Assembly: GCA_027023305.1 (NCBI GenBank)
Contig: JALVVR010000034.1
Location: 1 to 64,000, forward strand
Direction of reading: 5' to 3'
Origin: Campylobacterales bacterium
GTDB taxonomy: Bacteria > Campylobacterota > Campylobacteria > Campylobacterales > QNZT01
Length of the DNA: 64,000 bases
Notes under the pieces: generated by a model
What the model saw: only the letters and a program-made list of their open reading frames with translations
Databases searched by the model: none
Told to the model about the DNA's origin: nothing
Made by a program: the position numbers and the translations under genes
Part shown: positions 44,472 through 53,897 of the stretch, piece by piece
Numbering within the stretch: position 1 is the stretch's first letter
Layout of the letters: each line of letters begins with the position of its first letter

Positions 44472-44798
44472 ATGAAAGCGATTATACTAAGTTTGTTTAT
44501 TATTTCACTGAGTTTTGCAAAGCCAGTTTTGTTAAATGTTCAAAAAGAGGGTTGTGGTTGGTGTGCTAGAATGAATAGAGAAGTTTTTCAAAACAGAAGT
44601 GCTATGAAAAAACTATCTAAAAAGTTTAAAGTAGTTATCTTAAATCGTGATTTTGATGATTTGCCCTCTATTATAAATCCTAGATTTTTTCCTACTACTT
44701 ATGTTTTAAATAAAAGTATGACAAAAGTACTTGATGAACTCCCTGGATATATGAGTGCTCATCAGTTACTTGATTATTTTGATTTAGTTAAAAACTAA
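44472..44798 (+). CDS. Secreted thioredoxin-like protein
   Basis: The 108-residue protein has a signal peptide (about residues 1-16) and a thioredoxin-like fold with EGCGWCARM as the active site and a cis-proline in FFPTTYV. It resembles periplasmic SoxW/DsbD-gamma-type thiol reductases acting on secreted proteins. It converges with the peptidase gene, overlapping by 15 bases. Confidence 0.85.
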   Translation: MKAIILSLFIISLSFAKPVLLNVQKEGCGWCARMNREVFQNRSAMKKLSKKFKVVILNRDFDDLPSIINPRFFPTTYVLNKSMTKVLDELPGYMSAHQLLDYFDLVKN

Positions 44799-46712
44799 TC
44801 TTAAAAGTGAGTCTGGATTTGGTTTTTCTTTACTAAAGGCTACAAAACTATCATATATGCTTCTGCTTCCTCCAACACTTAAAACTTCATCTTTATATCT
44901 GTTTGCTATCTCTTTATCAAAGATACCATTATCTAAAAATAAGAAAAATCCATCTGCACTCAGAACTTCTGCCCATTTGTAGCTATAATACCCAGCACTA
45001 TATCCACCTGCAAAAATGTGTGCAAATGAGTGTTGAAATTTGTTATAACTTGGTGGTGTCATGATGGCTACTTCATTTCTTACTTTATCTAAGACTTTTT
45101 GAACTTCACTTGCATTATATAGCTTTTGATGTATTTTTATATCAAAGAGTGAAAATTCGATTTGTCTTAACATCATCATAGCACTATGATAGTTTTTAGC
45201 ATCTTTTAACTTTTGCATCAACTCTTTTGGCAAAACTTCACCACTCTCATAATGCTTAGCAAAACTCTCAAGCACTTTTGGCTCATAAGCAAAGTTTTCT
45301 AAAAACTGACTAGGAAACTCAACTCCATCCCATTCAACTCCATTTATCCCACTTACATTTATCTCTTCACACTTTGAAAAAAGATGGTGGATTGCATGTC
45401 CCATCTCATGAAAGAGAGTTTCTACATCACTTGGTTTTAAAAGAGATGGTGTTGCACCGGAAGAGGGAGAGAAGTTAGCTACTATAAAGGCAGATGGTAG
45501 GATGATTTTATCTTCATCTTTGTGTCTGACTACCCAGTCGTTCATCCAAGCTCCACCTCTTTTGCCTTCTCTAGTTTCTAAATCTATATATATTCTTGCA
45601 AAGACTTTAGAGTTTTCGTATATGTCATAAACTTCTACACTTTCATGCCAAACTTTTGTATCTACTTTTTTAAACTCCACATCAAAAAGTTTTGCCAAAA
45701 AGCTAAAAAGTCCTTTTGTGGTAGCAGTTTTTTCAAAGTAAGGCATAAAAATCTCATCATCTATGTCGTATTTTTCCTTTTTTAGTTTTTCACTATAAAA
45801 GCTCACATCCCAAGGCATAAGCTCATCAAGCGATGCAAACTCTTTAAGCTCTTCCAACTCATCTTTTGCTTTTTGTTTAGAGTTGTTTGCTAAGTGATAT
45901 AAAAACTCTTCTACCTCTTTTGGAGATTTTGCCATCTTTTTAGCTAGGCTAAGTCCTGCAAAATTTTCAAATTCAAGTATCTTTGCTTCCTCATCGCGAA
46001 GGCTCAAGATTTTAGTTGTAAGTTCTTCATTTTCAGGAGCTCTTGTTGAGTATGCTTTGTAGAGTTCCTCTCTTTTCTCCCTGTTGGTTGAGTATGTCAT
46101 GAAGGCTAAGTAAGAAGGTTGTTTTAAAGTGATGATATACTTGTCATCTACTTTTGCATTTTCAAGGTCACTTTTTGGAAACTCTTTTATATCCTCTAGC
46201 TCTACTTCCATCTTATAGCTATCAGTAGCTTTTAGCAGATTTTGTGCAAAAGCTGTTTGATACTCACTAAGCATAAGATTTATCTGGGATAATCTTTTCT
46301 TTTTATCCTCACTTAATCCAACTCCACTAAGTTCAAAATCTTTTATCTCAAGCTCTAAAACTCTTTTTTTCTCACTGTTTAAACTCTTGTCTTTTTGAAT
46401 CTGTTTAAAAATTTTATAAATCTCTTCATCTTGAGAAAGGTTTGTATAAAACTCTGTGATTTGTGGTAAAAGTTCATTATAGACTTTTTCAGTATCTTCT
46501 GAGTTACAAACATAGTTTAAATGTGAGATAGGTGTAAATATAAGGCTTATTTCATGTAAAAGCTTTTGATATGTCGTAACAAAACTTTTGTAACTGTGGT
46601 TTTTTAACTTTTTTAACCTGTTTATCTCTTCTTTAGTATTTTTCAACTTTTTTTCTAAAAGCTCTTTTTTCTCTTGTAAATTTTCTTCTTTTGTATCAAA
46701 TTCTATAAACAA
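44784..46712 (-). CDS. M3-family oligoendopeptidase
   Basis: This zinc metallopeptidase has the catalytic HEMGHAIHH (HExxH) and a downstream glutamate region typical of oligopeptidase A/PrlC, cutting short peptides in the cytoplasm. The start is set at a TTG at 46712, where an AGGAG stands 8 bases upstream and the protein begins FIEFDTKEEN like relatives. The longer frame to an ATG at 46745 would run into dgkA. This gives 642 residues, matching the family. Confidence 0.9.
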   Translation of the reverse strand: MFIEFDTKEENLQEKKELLEKKLKNTKEEINRLKKLKNHSYKSFVTTYQKLLHEISLIFTPISHLNYVCNSEDTEKVYNELLPQITEFYTNLSQDEEIYKIFKQIQKDKSLNSEKKRVLELEIKDFELSGVGLSEDKKKRLSQINLMLSEYQTAFAQNLLKATDSYKMEVELEDIKEFPKSDLENAKVDDKYIITLKQPSYLAFMTYSTNREKREELYKAYSTRAPENEELTTKILSLRDEEAKILEFENFAGLSLAKKMAKSPKEVEEFLYHLANNSKQKAKDELEELKEFASLDELMPWDVSFYSEKLKKEKYDIDDEIFMPYFEKTATTKGLFSFLAKLFDVEFKKVDTKVWHESVEVYDIYENSKVFARIYIDLETREGKRGGAWMNDWVVRHKDEDKIILPSAFIVANFSPSSGATPSLLKPSDVETLFHEMGHAIHHLFSKCEEINVSGINGVEWDGVEFPSQFLENFAYEPKVLESFAKHYESGEVLPKELMQKLKDAKNYHSAMMMLRQIEFSLFDIKIHQKLYNASEVQKVLDKVRNEVAIMTPPSYNKFQHSFAHIFAGGYSAGYYSYKWAEVLSADGFFLFLDNGIFDKEIANRYKDEVLSVGGSRSIYDSFVAFSKEKPNPDSLLRLVFN

Positions 46713-46714
46713 TT

Positions 46715-47071
46715 TTAATCTCCTAATAATATGATTACCCAACAAGTTAAGTGTAAAACAACACTAAAGAAAACAGCAGTTGCTCCGATGTCTTTAGCAT
46801 TTTTTGCTAGTGGATGAATATCCGTAGTTACTAAATCGACCAAATTTTCGATTGCACTATTTAAAAGCTCACAAATAGCTATCAAAAAAGCAGTAGAGAT
46901 AAGAATGAGTTTATTTGTAACGGTAGTGTCAAGTAAAATAATCGCTATAAATATAGGAATAGCTAAAAGTATCTCTATTTTAAATGAGGATTCATTTTTA
47001 AAAGCTGTAAAAAATCCCTCTATTGCATAAGAAGCATTTTTAAAAAGTGAGTATTTTGGTTTGTTGTTCAT
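46715..47071 (-). CDS. dgkA: Diacylglycerol kinase DgkA
   Basis: The 118-residue inner-membrane enzyme has three helices and the family motif ELLNSAIENLVDLVT. It phosphorylates diacylglycerol or, in some bacteria, undecaprenol. Its stop lies 3 bases before the peptidase start, so they form an operon. Confidence 0.93.
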   Translation of the reverse strand: MNNKPKYSLFKNASYAIEGFFTAFKNESSFKIEILLAIPIFIAIILLDTTVTNKLILISTAFLIAICELLNSAIENLVDLVTTDIHPLAKNAKDIGATAVFFSVVLHLTCWVIILLGD

Positions 47072-47103
47072 ACTTATCCTTTGATAATTTTTATCTTTTA
47101 TGA

Positions 47104-47109
47104 TATAAT
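47104..47109 (+). promoter_or_regulatory. Probable -10 box for the Fur-family gene
   Basis: TATAAT lies 33 bases upstream of the ATG, in the 70-base region shared with the divergent dgkA. No clear Fur or Per box could be assigned by eye. Confidence 0.4.
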
Positions 47110-47141
47110 GAGTTTTAAGATAATATCAAAAAGAGTATAAA

Positions 47142-47555
47142 ATGACTAAATCAATAGAAAATTTAAAAAAAAGTGGCTTAAAAATAACTCCTCAAAGAGT
47201 AGCAATAGTAGAGTTTTTGAGTGAGTATGGACATCTTAGTATATCAAAGATGTATGAGTTAGTAAAAGAAAAATTTCCTTCTATTTCTTTAGCTACTATT
47301 TATAAAAATGTAAATGCTATGATTGATAATGGCTTTTTAAAAGAGGTTAAAATAATAGGTCAAGATAGTAGATATGAGTTAAACTATGGAGAGCATTCTC
47401 ATGTGGTTTGCAAAGAGTGTGGAAAAGTTGTAGATATAGATATAGATACTCAAACTTTGTTTAAAGAGGCTGAGGAAAAATCTACCATAAAAGTAGAGAG
47501 TAGTTCTATGGTTTTTTATGGAATTTGTGGGGAGTGTGCTAAGGGGCATCTATAA
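47142..47555 (+). CDS. Fur-family transcriptional regulator
   Basis: The 137-residue protein has the winged-helix N-terminus (LKITPQRVAIVEFLSEYGHLS, ISLATIYKNVNAM), the HSHVVCKECGKVVDID metal site and a second YGICGECAKG cysteine pair. It may be a PerR- or Fur-like metal or peroxide sensor; the subgroup cannot be fixed by sequence alone. Confidence 0.93.
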   Translation: MTKSIENLKKSGLKITPQRVAIVEFLSEYGHLSISKMYELVKEKFPSISLATIYKNVNAMIDNGFLKEVKIIGQDSRYELNYGEHSHVVCKECGKVVDIDIDTQTLFKEAEEKSTIKVESSSMVFYGICGECAKGHL

Positions 47556-47622
47556 CAATAGGAGTGTATTCTATTTTTAGAGGTCTCTCTTAAGTAACTT
47601 TTGTTAAAATCCTTTTCTTTTT

Positions 47623-47710
47623 AGAGAGGTGGCCGAGTGGTCGAAGGCGCACGACTGGAACTCGTGTATAGGGCAACTTATCGAGGGTTCGAATCCCTTC
47701 CTCTCTGCCA
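47623..47710 (+). tRNA. tRNA-Ser (anticodon GGA)
   Basis: The 88-base class II tRNA has acceptor AGAGAGG/CCTCTCT, anticodon stem CACGA/TCGTG around loop CTGGAAC, a long variable arm, a GGTTCGAATCC T arm and an encoded CCA. Anticodon GGA reads UCU/UCC. Confidence 0.95.
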
Positions 47711-47766
47711 GATGCTTTTTCAAACTAATTTAGATAAAATACCACCAAAACTTCTAAGGAAAAATA

Positions 47767-48204
47767 ATGCAATACTACAACTATATATTAGCCTTTCATG
47801 TCATGAGTGTGCTGTCTTGGATGGCTATGCTTTTTTATCAACCTCGTCTTTATGTTTATCATGTAGAGCATCAAGAAAATGGCTCTTGTTTTACAGATAT
47901 TATTAAGATTCAAGAGAGAAAGCTTTATCGATTTATTGGAGTTCCTGCTTTTTGGGCAAGTCTTTTAAGTGGTATAACAATGATAATCTTAAATCCTGCT
48001 ATGCTTGAGGATGCTTATTGGCTTTGGGTGAAGCTTGTGGCTGTGGTTTTTATGATAGCTTTTCATTTTTATTTAGGGATGCTTTTAAAAGAGTTGGCAG
48101 ATGATAGATGTCAAAGAAGTGGAAAGTTTTTTAGGGTTATAAATGAGATACCTACTATTTTGATGATAATTATTGTTATTATGGTGGTAGTAAAGCCAGT
48201 TTAG
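47767..48204 (+). CDS. hemJ: Protoporphyrinogen oxidase HemJ
   Basis: The 145-residue membrane protein has four helices and the HemJ pattern LAFHVMSVLSWMAMLFYQPRLYVYH, RLYRFIG-type sequence and FHFYLGMLLKEL. HemJ converts protoporphyrinogen IX to protoporphyrin IX in haem synthesis. It starts 56 bases after tRNA-Ser; an overlapping longer frame through the tRNA is not credible. Confidence 0.9.
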   Translation: MQYYNYILAFHVMSVLSWMAMLFYQPRLYVYHVEHQENGSCFTDIIKIQERKLYRFIGVPAFWASLLSGITMIILNPAMLEDAYWLWVKLVAVVFMIAFHFYLGMLLKELADDRCQRSGKFFRVINEIPTILMIIIVIMVVVKPV

Positions 48205-48245
48205 TCTATATGACTAAAGTTTTATGAAATTTTTTTGTAAACCTC

Positions 48246-48274
48246 TTGACATATTAAGATTTTTTTAGTATCAT
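48246..48274 (+). promoter_or_regulatory. Probable promoter of groES-groEL
   Basis: TTGACA at 48246-48251 is followed after 17 bases by TATCAT at 48269-48274, 40 bases before the groES ATG. The strong -35 hexamer is unusual for the phylum. No CIRCE inverted repeat for HrcA was found between the promoter and groES. Confidence 0.6.
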
Positions 48275-48314
48275 CAAACTCTAAAATAAATATTTTTATA
48301 TTAAGGAGAAAATT

Positions 48315-50238
<1,924 letters not shown>

Positions 50239-50260
50239 TATCATGAAACCTATTTTAGAT

Positions 50261-50286
50261 AGTAAGTTCCTTTAATGGAACTTACT
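50261..50286 (+). terminator. Hairpin downstream of groEL
   Basis: A perfect 10-bp stem (AGTAAGTTCC with GGAACTTACT) around a 6-base loop starts 23 bases after the groEL stop. The following bases are only partly T-rich, so termination may be incomplete. Confidence 0.6.
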
Positions 50287-50348
50287 TCTACTCTTGCAAA
50301 TTTATAAATAAACTGCTAAAATACTTCTTATTTATAAAAGGAAAAGTC

Positions 50349-50555
50349 ATGGTTGTAACATTAGATATAAAGGATAGTGTAGCAGACAAAATACTTTATT
50401 TTTTAGAACATTTTAAAGATGATGTTACGATAGATTGTAAAAATAGTTTTATTGATGACATGCAAAAGTCTATAAAAGATTTAGAAAAAGGTAATTTAGA
50501 AGAAATTCGAGATGTAGATAAATACATTAAAGAATTATCACATGAAATTATTTAA
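50349..50555 (+). CDS. Antitoxin of a RelE-type module
   Basis: This 68-residue acidic protein overlaps the toxin gene by 14 bases. Its N-terminal beta strand and helix (VVTLDIKDSVADKILYFLEHF) resemble those of the antitoxin at 52034-52285, suggesting a shared family. The ATG has AAAAGGA upstream. Confidence 0.8.
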   Translation: MVVTLDIKDSVADKILYFLEHFKDDVTIDCKNSFIDDMQKSIKDLEKGNLEEIRDVDKYIKELSHEII

Positions 50556-50814
50556 AACTTATCAATATACTAAAGTTGAAAAAAAGTTTTTTAAAAAACA
50601 TAATGATTTACTGCAAAAGTATGCTACAACTTTAAAAAAACTACAAAAAGACCCCTTTGAATCATCTCTAAAAACTCATAAACTAAAAGGTAAGTTAAGT
50701 GATTTTTATGCTTGTTCACTGACTTATGAATATAGGATAATCTTACTAATAAAAATAGTAGATGAAGAACTAGTCCTCATAAATATAGGTACACATGATG
50801 ATGTATATCAATAA
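50542..50814 (+). CDS. RelE/YafQ-type toxin
   Basis: The 90-residue basic protein has the YafQ/RelE pattern: F..TYQYTKVEKKFFKKHNDL, LQKDPFESSLKTHKLKGKL, YACSLTYEYRIIL and ELVLINIGTHDDVY. It is probably a ribosome-dependent mRNA interferase. Its end overlaps the citE-like start by 20 bases. Confidence 0.88.
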   Translation: MKLFKTYQYTKVEKKFFKKHNDLLQKYATTLKKLQKDPFESSLKTHKLKGKLSDFYACSLTYEYRIILLIKIVDEELVLINIGTHDDVYQ

Positions 50815-51664
50815 AACTAACTTTGCATCAAACATGATGCTAAACCCTCTAAATAAAAACCACTTAGAAAAAATCCCCACTTCAAAAGCTCACTCAATTA
50901 CTCTAAACTTAGAAGATGGAGTAGCTCCAAACAGAAAAAAAGAAGCCCTTACAAACATAGCTGATTTTCTATCTCAAAATTTAAAAGATTTACCTTTTTT
51001 GATAGTAAGGACAAATCCTTTGCATGAGGGTGGAAGAGAAGAGATAGAGTTTTTAAATAGTTTTAACTTTGATGCTGTTAGGGTTGCAAAGGTAGAAACA
51101 AAAGAGGATATAAAAGAGGCTTTGGGAGTTTTAAAAGATGATAAAGAGCTTCATATATCTTTAGAAACAAAAGATGCTTTTAGTAATTTACAAGAGCTTA
51201 AAATAGATGAGAGGTTTACAACTGCAAATCTTGGAATTTTAGATTTACTTACATCTTTAAATCTACCTCAATCTATGCTAACTTTACAAAATCCTACTAT
51301 TGAGTATATTTTGAGTAAATTTTTAGTGGATTGCAAAATTACTGGGCTAAATGCAGTATCTTTTATGTTTCAAGATTATCGTAATATAGATACTTTTACA
51401 AAGTGGTGTGAAAAAGAAAAGCTAATGGGCTTTTCATCAAAGGCTTGTATGGGACCAGCTCAGGTTGAGGTGGCAAATAGAGTTTTTGGTGTAAGCGATG
51501 AGGAGATTTTAAAAGCTAAAGAGATAGTTAGGCTTTTTGAAGAGAACTCAAAAAAGGGTGTGAGTGGATTTATGAGTGAGAGTTATGGCTTTATAGATGA
51601 ACCTATTTATAGGGATGCTTTGTTGGTTAGTGGGGTGGATTATAGTGGAAAGATAAAAATATAA
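50795..51664 (+). CDS. CitE-like HpcH/HpaI aldolase-family lyase
   Basis: The 289-residue protein shows the citrate-lyase beta-like fold: HSITLNLEDGVAPNRKKEAL near the N-terminus, LIVRTNPL, VRVAKVET, ISLETKDA and SSKACMGPAQVEVAN. It probably cleaves an acyl-CoA or acyl-ester such as malyl- or citramalyl-CoA; no citD/citF genes are present, so citrate lyase itself is unlikely. The gene is flanked by two RelE-type TA modules. Confidence 0.82.
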   Translation: MMMYINKTNFASNMMLNPLNKNHLEKIPTSKAHSITLNLEDGVAPNRKKEALTNIADFLSQNLKDLPFLIVRTNPLHEGGREEIEFLNSFNFDAVRVAKVETKEDIKEALGVLKDDKELHISLETKDAFSNLQELKIDERFTTANLGILDLLTSLNLPQSMLTLQNPTIEYILSKFLVDCKITGLNAVSFMFQDYRNIDTFTKWCEKEKLMGFSSKACMGPAQVEVANRVFGVSDEEILKAKEIVRLFEENSKKGVSGFMSESYGFIDEPIYRDALLVSGVDYSGKIKI

Positions 51665-51696
51665 ACTATTTGTCAAACTAAGCTTGATATAACTTG

Positions 51697-52032
51697 CTAC
51701 TCGCCCAATTCGTTTTCGATAATCTCTAGCAGTTTTGAAGTCTTGATACTCTCAATCTCACTCTTATCATACATCTTAACAAGATAAACGGTATTGTTTT
51801 TGTCAAAAAAACATGTGATAACACGATAACCACTACTTTTACCTTGACTTTTACTGCTATTTTTTACTCTAACTTTGTAGATTCCATGTCCTAAAGATGC
51901 GCCAATAGTGGGGTTGTCTTCTATAACTTTTTTGAACTCTTCAATATCATCTAAGATATTTTTATACTTTTTTTTGAGTTTTTTAACATCTTTTACAAAA
52001 GTTTTAAATGGAATAATAGATAAACTATCCAT
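51697..52032 (-). CDS. RelE-family toxin
   Basis: The 111-residue protein follows the RelE pattern: IPFKTFVKDVKKLKKKYKNILDDIEEFKKVIEDNP, GHGIYKVRVKNSSKSQGKSSGYRVITCFF and VYLVKMYDKSEIESI. It is downstream of its antitoxin with a 1-base gap. Confidence 0.88.
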   Translation of the reverse strand: MDSLSIIPFKTFVKDVKKLKKKYKNILDDIEEFKKVIEDNPTIGASLGHGIYKVRVKNSSKSQGKSSGYRVITCFFDKNNTVYLVKMYDKSEIESIKTSKLLEIIENELGE

Positions 52033-52033
52033 A

Positions 52034-52285
52034 CTATCTTAGTTCTCTCATCATATCATCAAGAGAACCATTGTAAAGTACAGAGTTATCACCATCTTTT
52101 AGTTTTTTTATGTCTTTTATGCCATCTCTAAAACTATTTAGAACATTTTCTTGTGAATTATCTGATTTGTATAAATCTTTTTTACTACTTTCTATAATCT
52201 CTAATCCTTGACTTTTAAAAGTATTTAAAAACCACAAAATCTTATCAAAAAGCTGTTCGTTGGAAATATTGATGGTTAATTGCAT
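52034..52285 (-). CDS. Antitoxin of a RelE-type module
   Basis: This 83-residue acidic protein begins MQLTINISNEQLFDKILWFLNTFK, matching the N-terminal pattern of the antitoxin at 50349, and ends with a flexible charged tail. Immediately precedes the toxin on the minus strand; AGGAG lies upstream of the ATG. Confidence 0.82.
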   Translation of the reverse strand: MQLTINISNEQLFDKILWFLNTFKSQGLEIIESSKKDLYKSDNSQENVLNSFRDGIKDIKKLKDGDNSVLYNGSLDDMMRELR

Positions 52286-52377
52286 AAAAACTCCTATGGA
52301 TTTTGTTGATTATATCAGAGATTGACTTTCTAAAACATAAAGCTACTATGATACAATAGTCGTGAGATAAGATACTA

Positions 52378-52446
52378 GAACTCAAAAAAAGGTGTGAGCC
52401 TATTTATCGAGATGCATTATTTATTTTAAAACAATGGATGATATAA
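52378..52446 (+). pseudogene. Relic of a citE-like 3' end
   Basis: Translated in frame, this segment reads ELKKRCEPIYRDAL... and stops. It matches two stretches of the intact citE-like gene (around 51544-51566 and 51600-51618) with the bases between them missing; EPIYRDAL is identical. It lies beyond the minus-strand TA module, as if the region was duplicated or broken. The rest of 52286-52473 holds no other recognisable gene. Confidence 0.6.
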
Positions 52447-52473
52447 TCTCTTATTAAAAGCAAAGGAAAGTGT

Positions 52474-53190
52474 ATGCAAAAAATAAAAACTTTAGTTTTG
52501 TTACTTTTGTTTGGTAGTGTTTTGCTTTATGCAGATAAGGGTAAAGTTAGAATCGCTTCTGATAAAGAGGGAGCTTATATCTATGTAGATGGTAAGAAAA
52601 AAGCGATGACGGGAGAAGGGTTTACTTCGATACTGCTTGAAGAGGGAGATCATAAAGTAAAAGTTGTAAAGCCTATAAGTGAGAGTTTGGAGTATTCGCA
52701 GAGCAAAGATGTATTTGTTGGGGCTGATAGTTCTGTGAAGTTGAAGTTTAAGCTTGAAAAGGGGCTAACTGAGTTGGGAAAAGAAAAACTAGCTAAGAGA
52801 GATGCTAAAAAGCTAAGTAGATGGAAACGAAATGGAGAAGTAGTTGTGGATACAAAGCTAAATCTTATGTGGCAAGACAACAGCGAAGTAAAAACAGTAA
52901 AAAAGAAGTGGAAAGAGGCTAAAAAGTATTGTCAAAATCTCTCTTTAGCTGGATTTAGTGATTGGCGATTGCCTAGTTATGATGAGTTACTTAGTGTGGT
53001 GGATTATGATAGATATGATACTGCTATTATGCCATCGTTTAAAAATGTTACCTCTAGCGGTTATTGGTCGTCTAGTGTGGCTCGTTTCTCTTCTAAGGAG
53101 GCTTGGAATGTGCTCTTCCGCAATGGCTACGCTGGCTACGGTCCTAAGTCTTACTTGTACTATGTTAGGTGTGTGCGAGGCAGACAATAG
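52474..53190 (+). CDS. Secreted PEGA plus DUF1566 protein
   Basis: The 238-residue protein has a signal peptide (about 1-20), a PEGA domain (about 22-95: GAYIYVDGKKKAMTGEGFTSILLEEGDHKVKV) and a DUF1566/Lcl C-terminal domain (about 120-238) with GFSDWRLPSYDELLSVVDY, YWSSSVARFSSKEAWNVLF and YYVRCVRG. The C-type-lectin-like domain probably binds surface ligands in the periplasm or outside. The last 26 coding bases recur at 53340. Confidence 0.85.
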   Translation: MQKIKTLVLLLLFGSVLLYADKGKVRIASDKEGAYIYVDGKKKAMTGEGFTSILLEEGDHKVKVVKPISESLEYSQSKDVFVGADSSVKLKFKLEKGLTELGKEKLAKRDAKKLSRWKRNGEVVVDTKLNLMWQDNSEVKTVKKKWKEAKKYCQNLSLAGFSDWRLPSYDELLSVVDYDRYDTAIMPSFKNVTSSGYWSSSVARFSSKEAWNVLFRNGYAGYGPKSYLYYVRCVRGRQ

Positions 53191-53242
53191 ATTTTTTGAT
53201 TTTTGATTATAAAAAATATATTGTAAAATATGGTTGCCAGAG

Positions 53243-53266
53243 TTATCAAAGGTTTTACTTTGATAA
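53243..53266 (+). other. Perfect 9-bp hairpin in the DUF1566 intergenic region
   Basis: TTATCAAAG and CTTTGATAA pair around a 6-base loop. It lies about 50 bases after the first DUF1566 gene; no T tract follows, so terminator activity is uncertain. Confidence 0.4.
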
Positions 53267-53339
53267 GAGTGCAAAAATATTGTGCAGCTACTCGACCTGT
53301 TGGGTATATAGTGTGGCACTTGTAACATTTTTTACAAGA

Positions 53340-53368
53340 ACTATGTTAGGTGTGTGCGAGGCAGATAA
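53340..53368 (+). repeat. Relic of a DUF1566 gene 3' end (26-bp direct repeat)
   Basis: Bases 53340-53365 repeat 53159-53184 exactly, the coding end of the previous DUF1566 gene, and are followed by an in-frame TAA giving a YVRCVRGR-like end. The sequence before the repeat is not an intact domain, so this is the tail of a deleted third copy. It sits 42 bases before the next DUF1566 start. Confidence 0.65.
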
Positions 53369-53409
53369 TATTTACTCCCTTAAAATATGGGGAGTCAGTA
53401 GGAGAAAAG

Positions 53410-53805
53410 ATGAAAAAAGTGGTATTTATTTTAGTTTTGGTTTGTGTTGTGAGTGGGGCAGATGTGGTTAGTATAGGTGGATTGCAGTGGCAAGATAGTA
53501 GTGAGGTAGAGAGTGTAAAGAGAGATTTTGCTGGGGCAAAGAGGTATTGTAGTGAGCTTAGTTTAGAGGGTTTTAGTGATTGGAGAGTTCCTAGTATCAA
53601 AGAGTTACAAAGTATAGTAGATATAAAAAAGTATAAACCAGCTATCAAAAGTGGTTTTAAATACACTGCTTTGGGAGACTACTGGTCATCAACTCCTCAT
53701 GCAACTAAGCCTGATACAGCTTGGGATGTAAACTTTGAGGAAGGTTATACTGATTATGTTAATAAAAAGGATAAGTATTTTGTTAGGTGTGTGAGGAATA
53801 AGTAG
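53410..53805 (+). CDS. Secreted DUF1566-domain protein
   Basis: From the ATG at 53410 (TAGGAG upstream) the protein is 131 residues with a signal peptide (about 1-17) followed directly by a DUF1566 domain: LQWQDSSEVESVKRDFAGA, GFSDWRVPSIKELQSIVDI, YWSSTPHATKPDTAWDVNFEEG and YFVRCVRNK. A longer frame starting at 53350 lies in the relic and lacks a proper signal. Related to the preceding protein, without the PEGA domain. Confidence 0.85.
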   Translation: MKKVVFILVLVCVVSGADVVSIGGLQWQDSSEVESVKRDFAGAKRYCSELSLEGFSDWRVPSIKELQSIVDIKKYKPAIKSGFKYTALGDYWSSTPHATKPDTAWDVNFEEGYTDYVNKKDKYFVRCVRNK

Positions 53806-53897
53806 TAAGATTTACTGTTTTTAAACAGGATATAAAAGTAATTCTTAATTTACATTTTACTATAATATTGTAAAACTGGATTTACAAAGGAGATAGT

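Noticed and set aside
47637..47906. Open frame running through tRNA-Ser into hemJ
   Set aside because: It overlaps a clear tRNA and the true hemJ frame; its protein shows no coherent features.
48205..48314. CIRCE/HrcA operator before groES
   Set aside because: No TTAGCACTC-like inverted repeat was found; only the promoter-like hexamers are visible.
53040..53370. Diversity-generating retroelement (template/variable repeat) at the DUF1566 genes
   Set aside because: Three differences next to the repeat change A to T, but others are not at A positions, similarity stops after about 30 bases, and no reverse transcriptase is present in the window.
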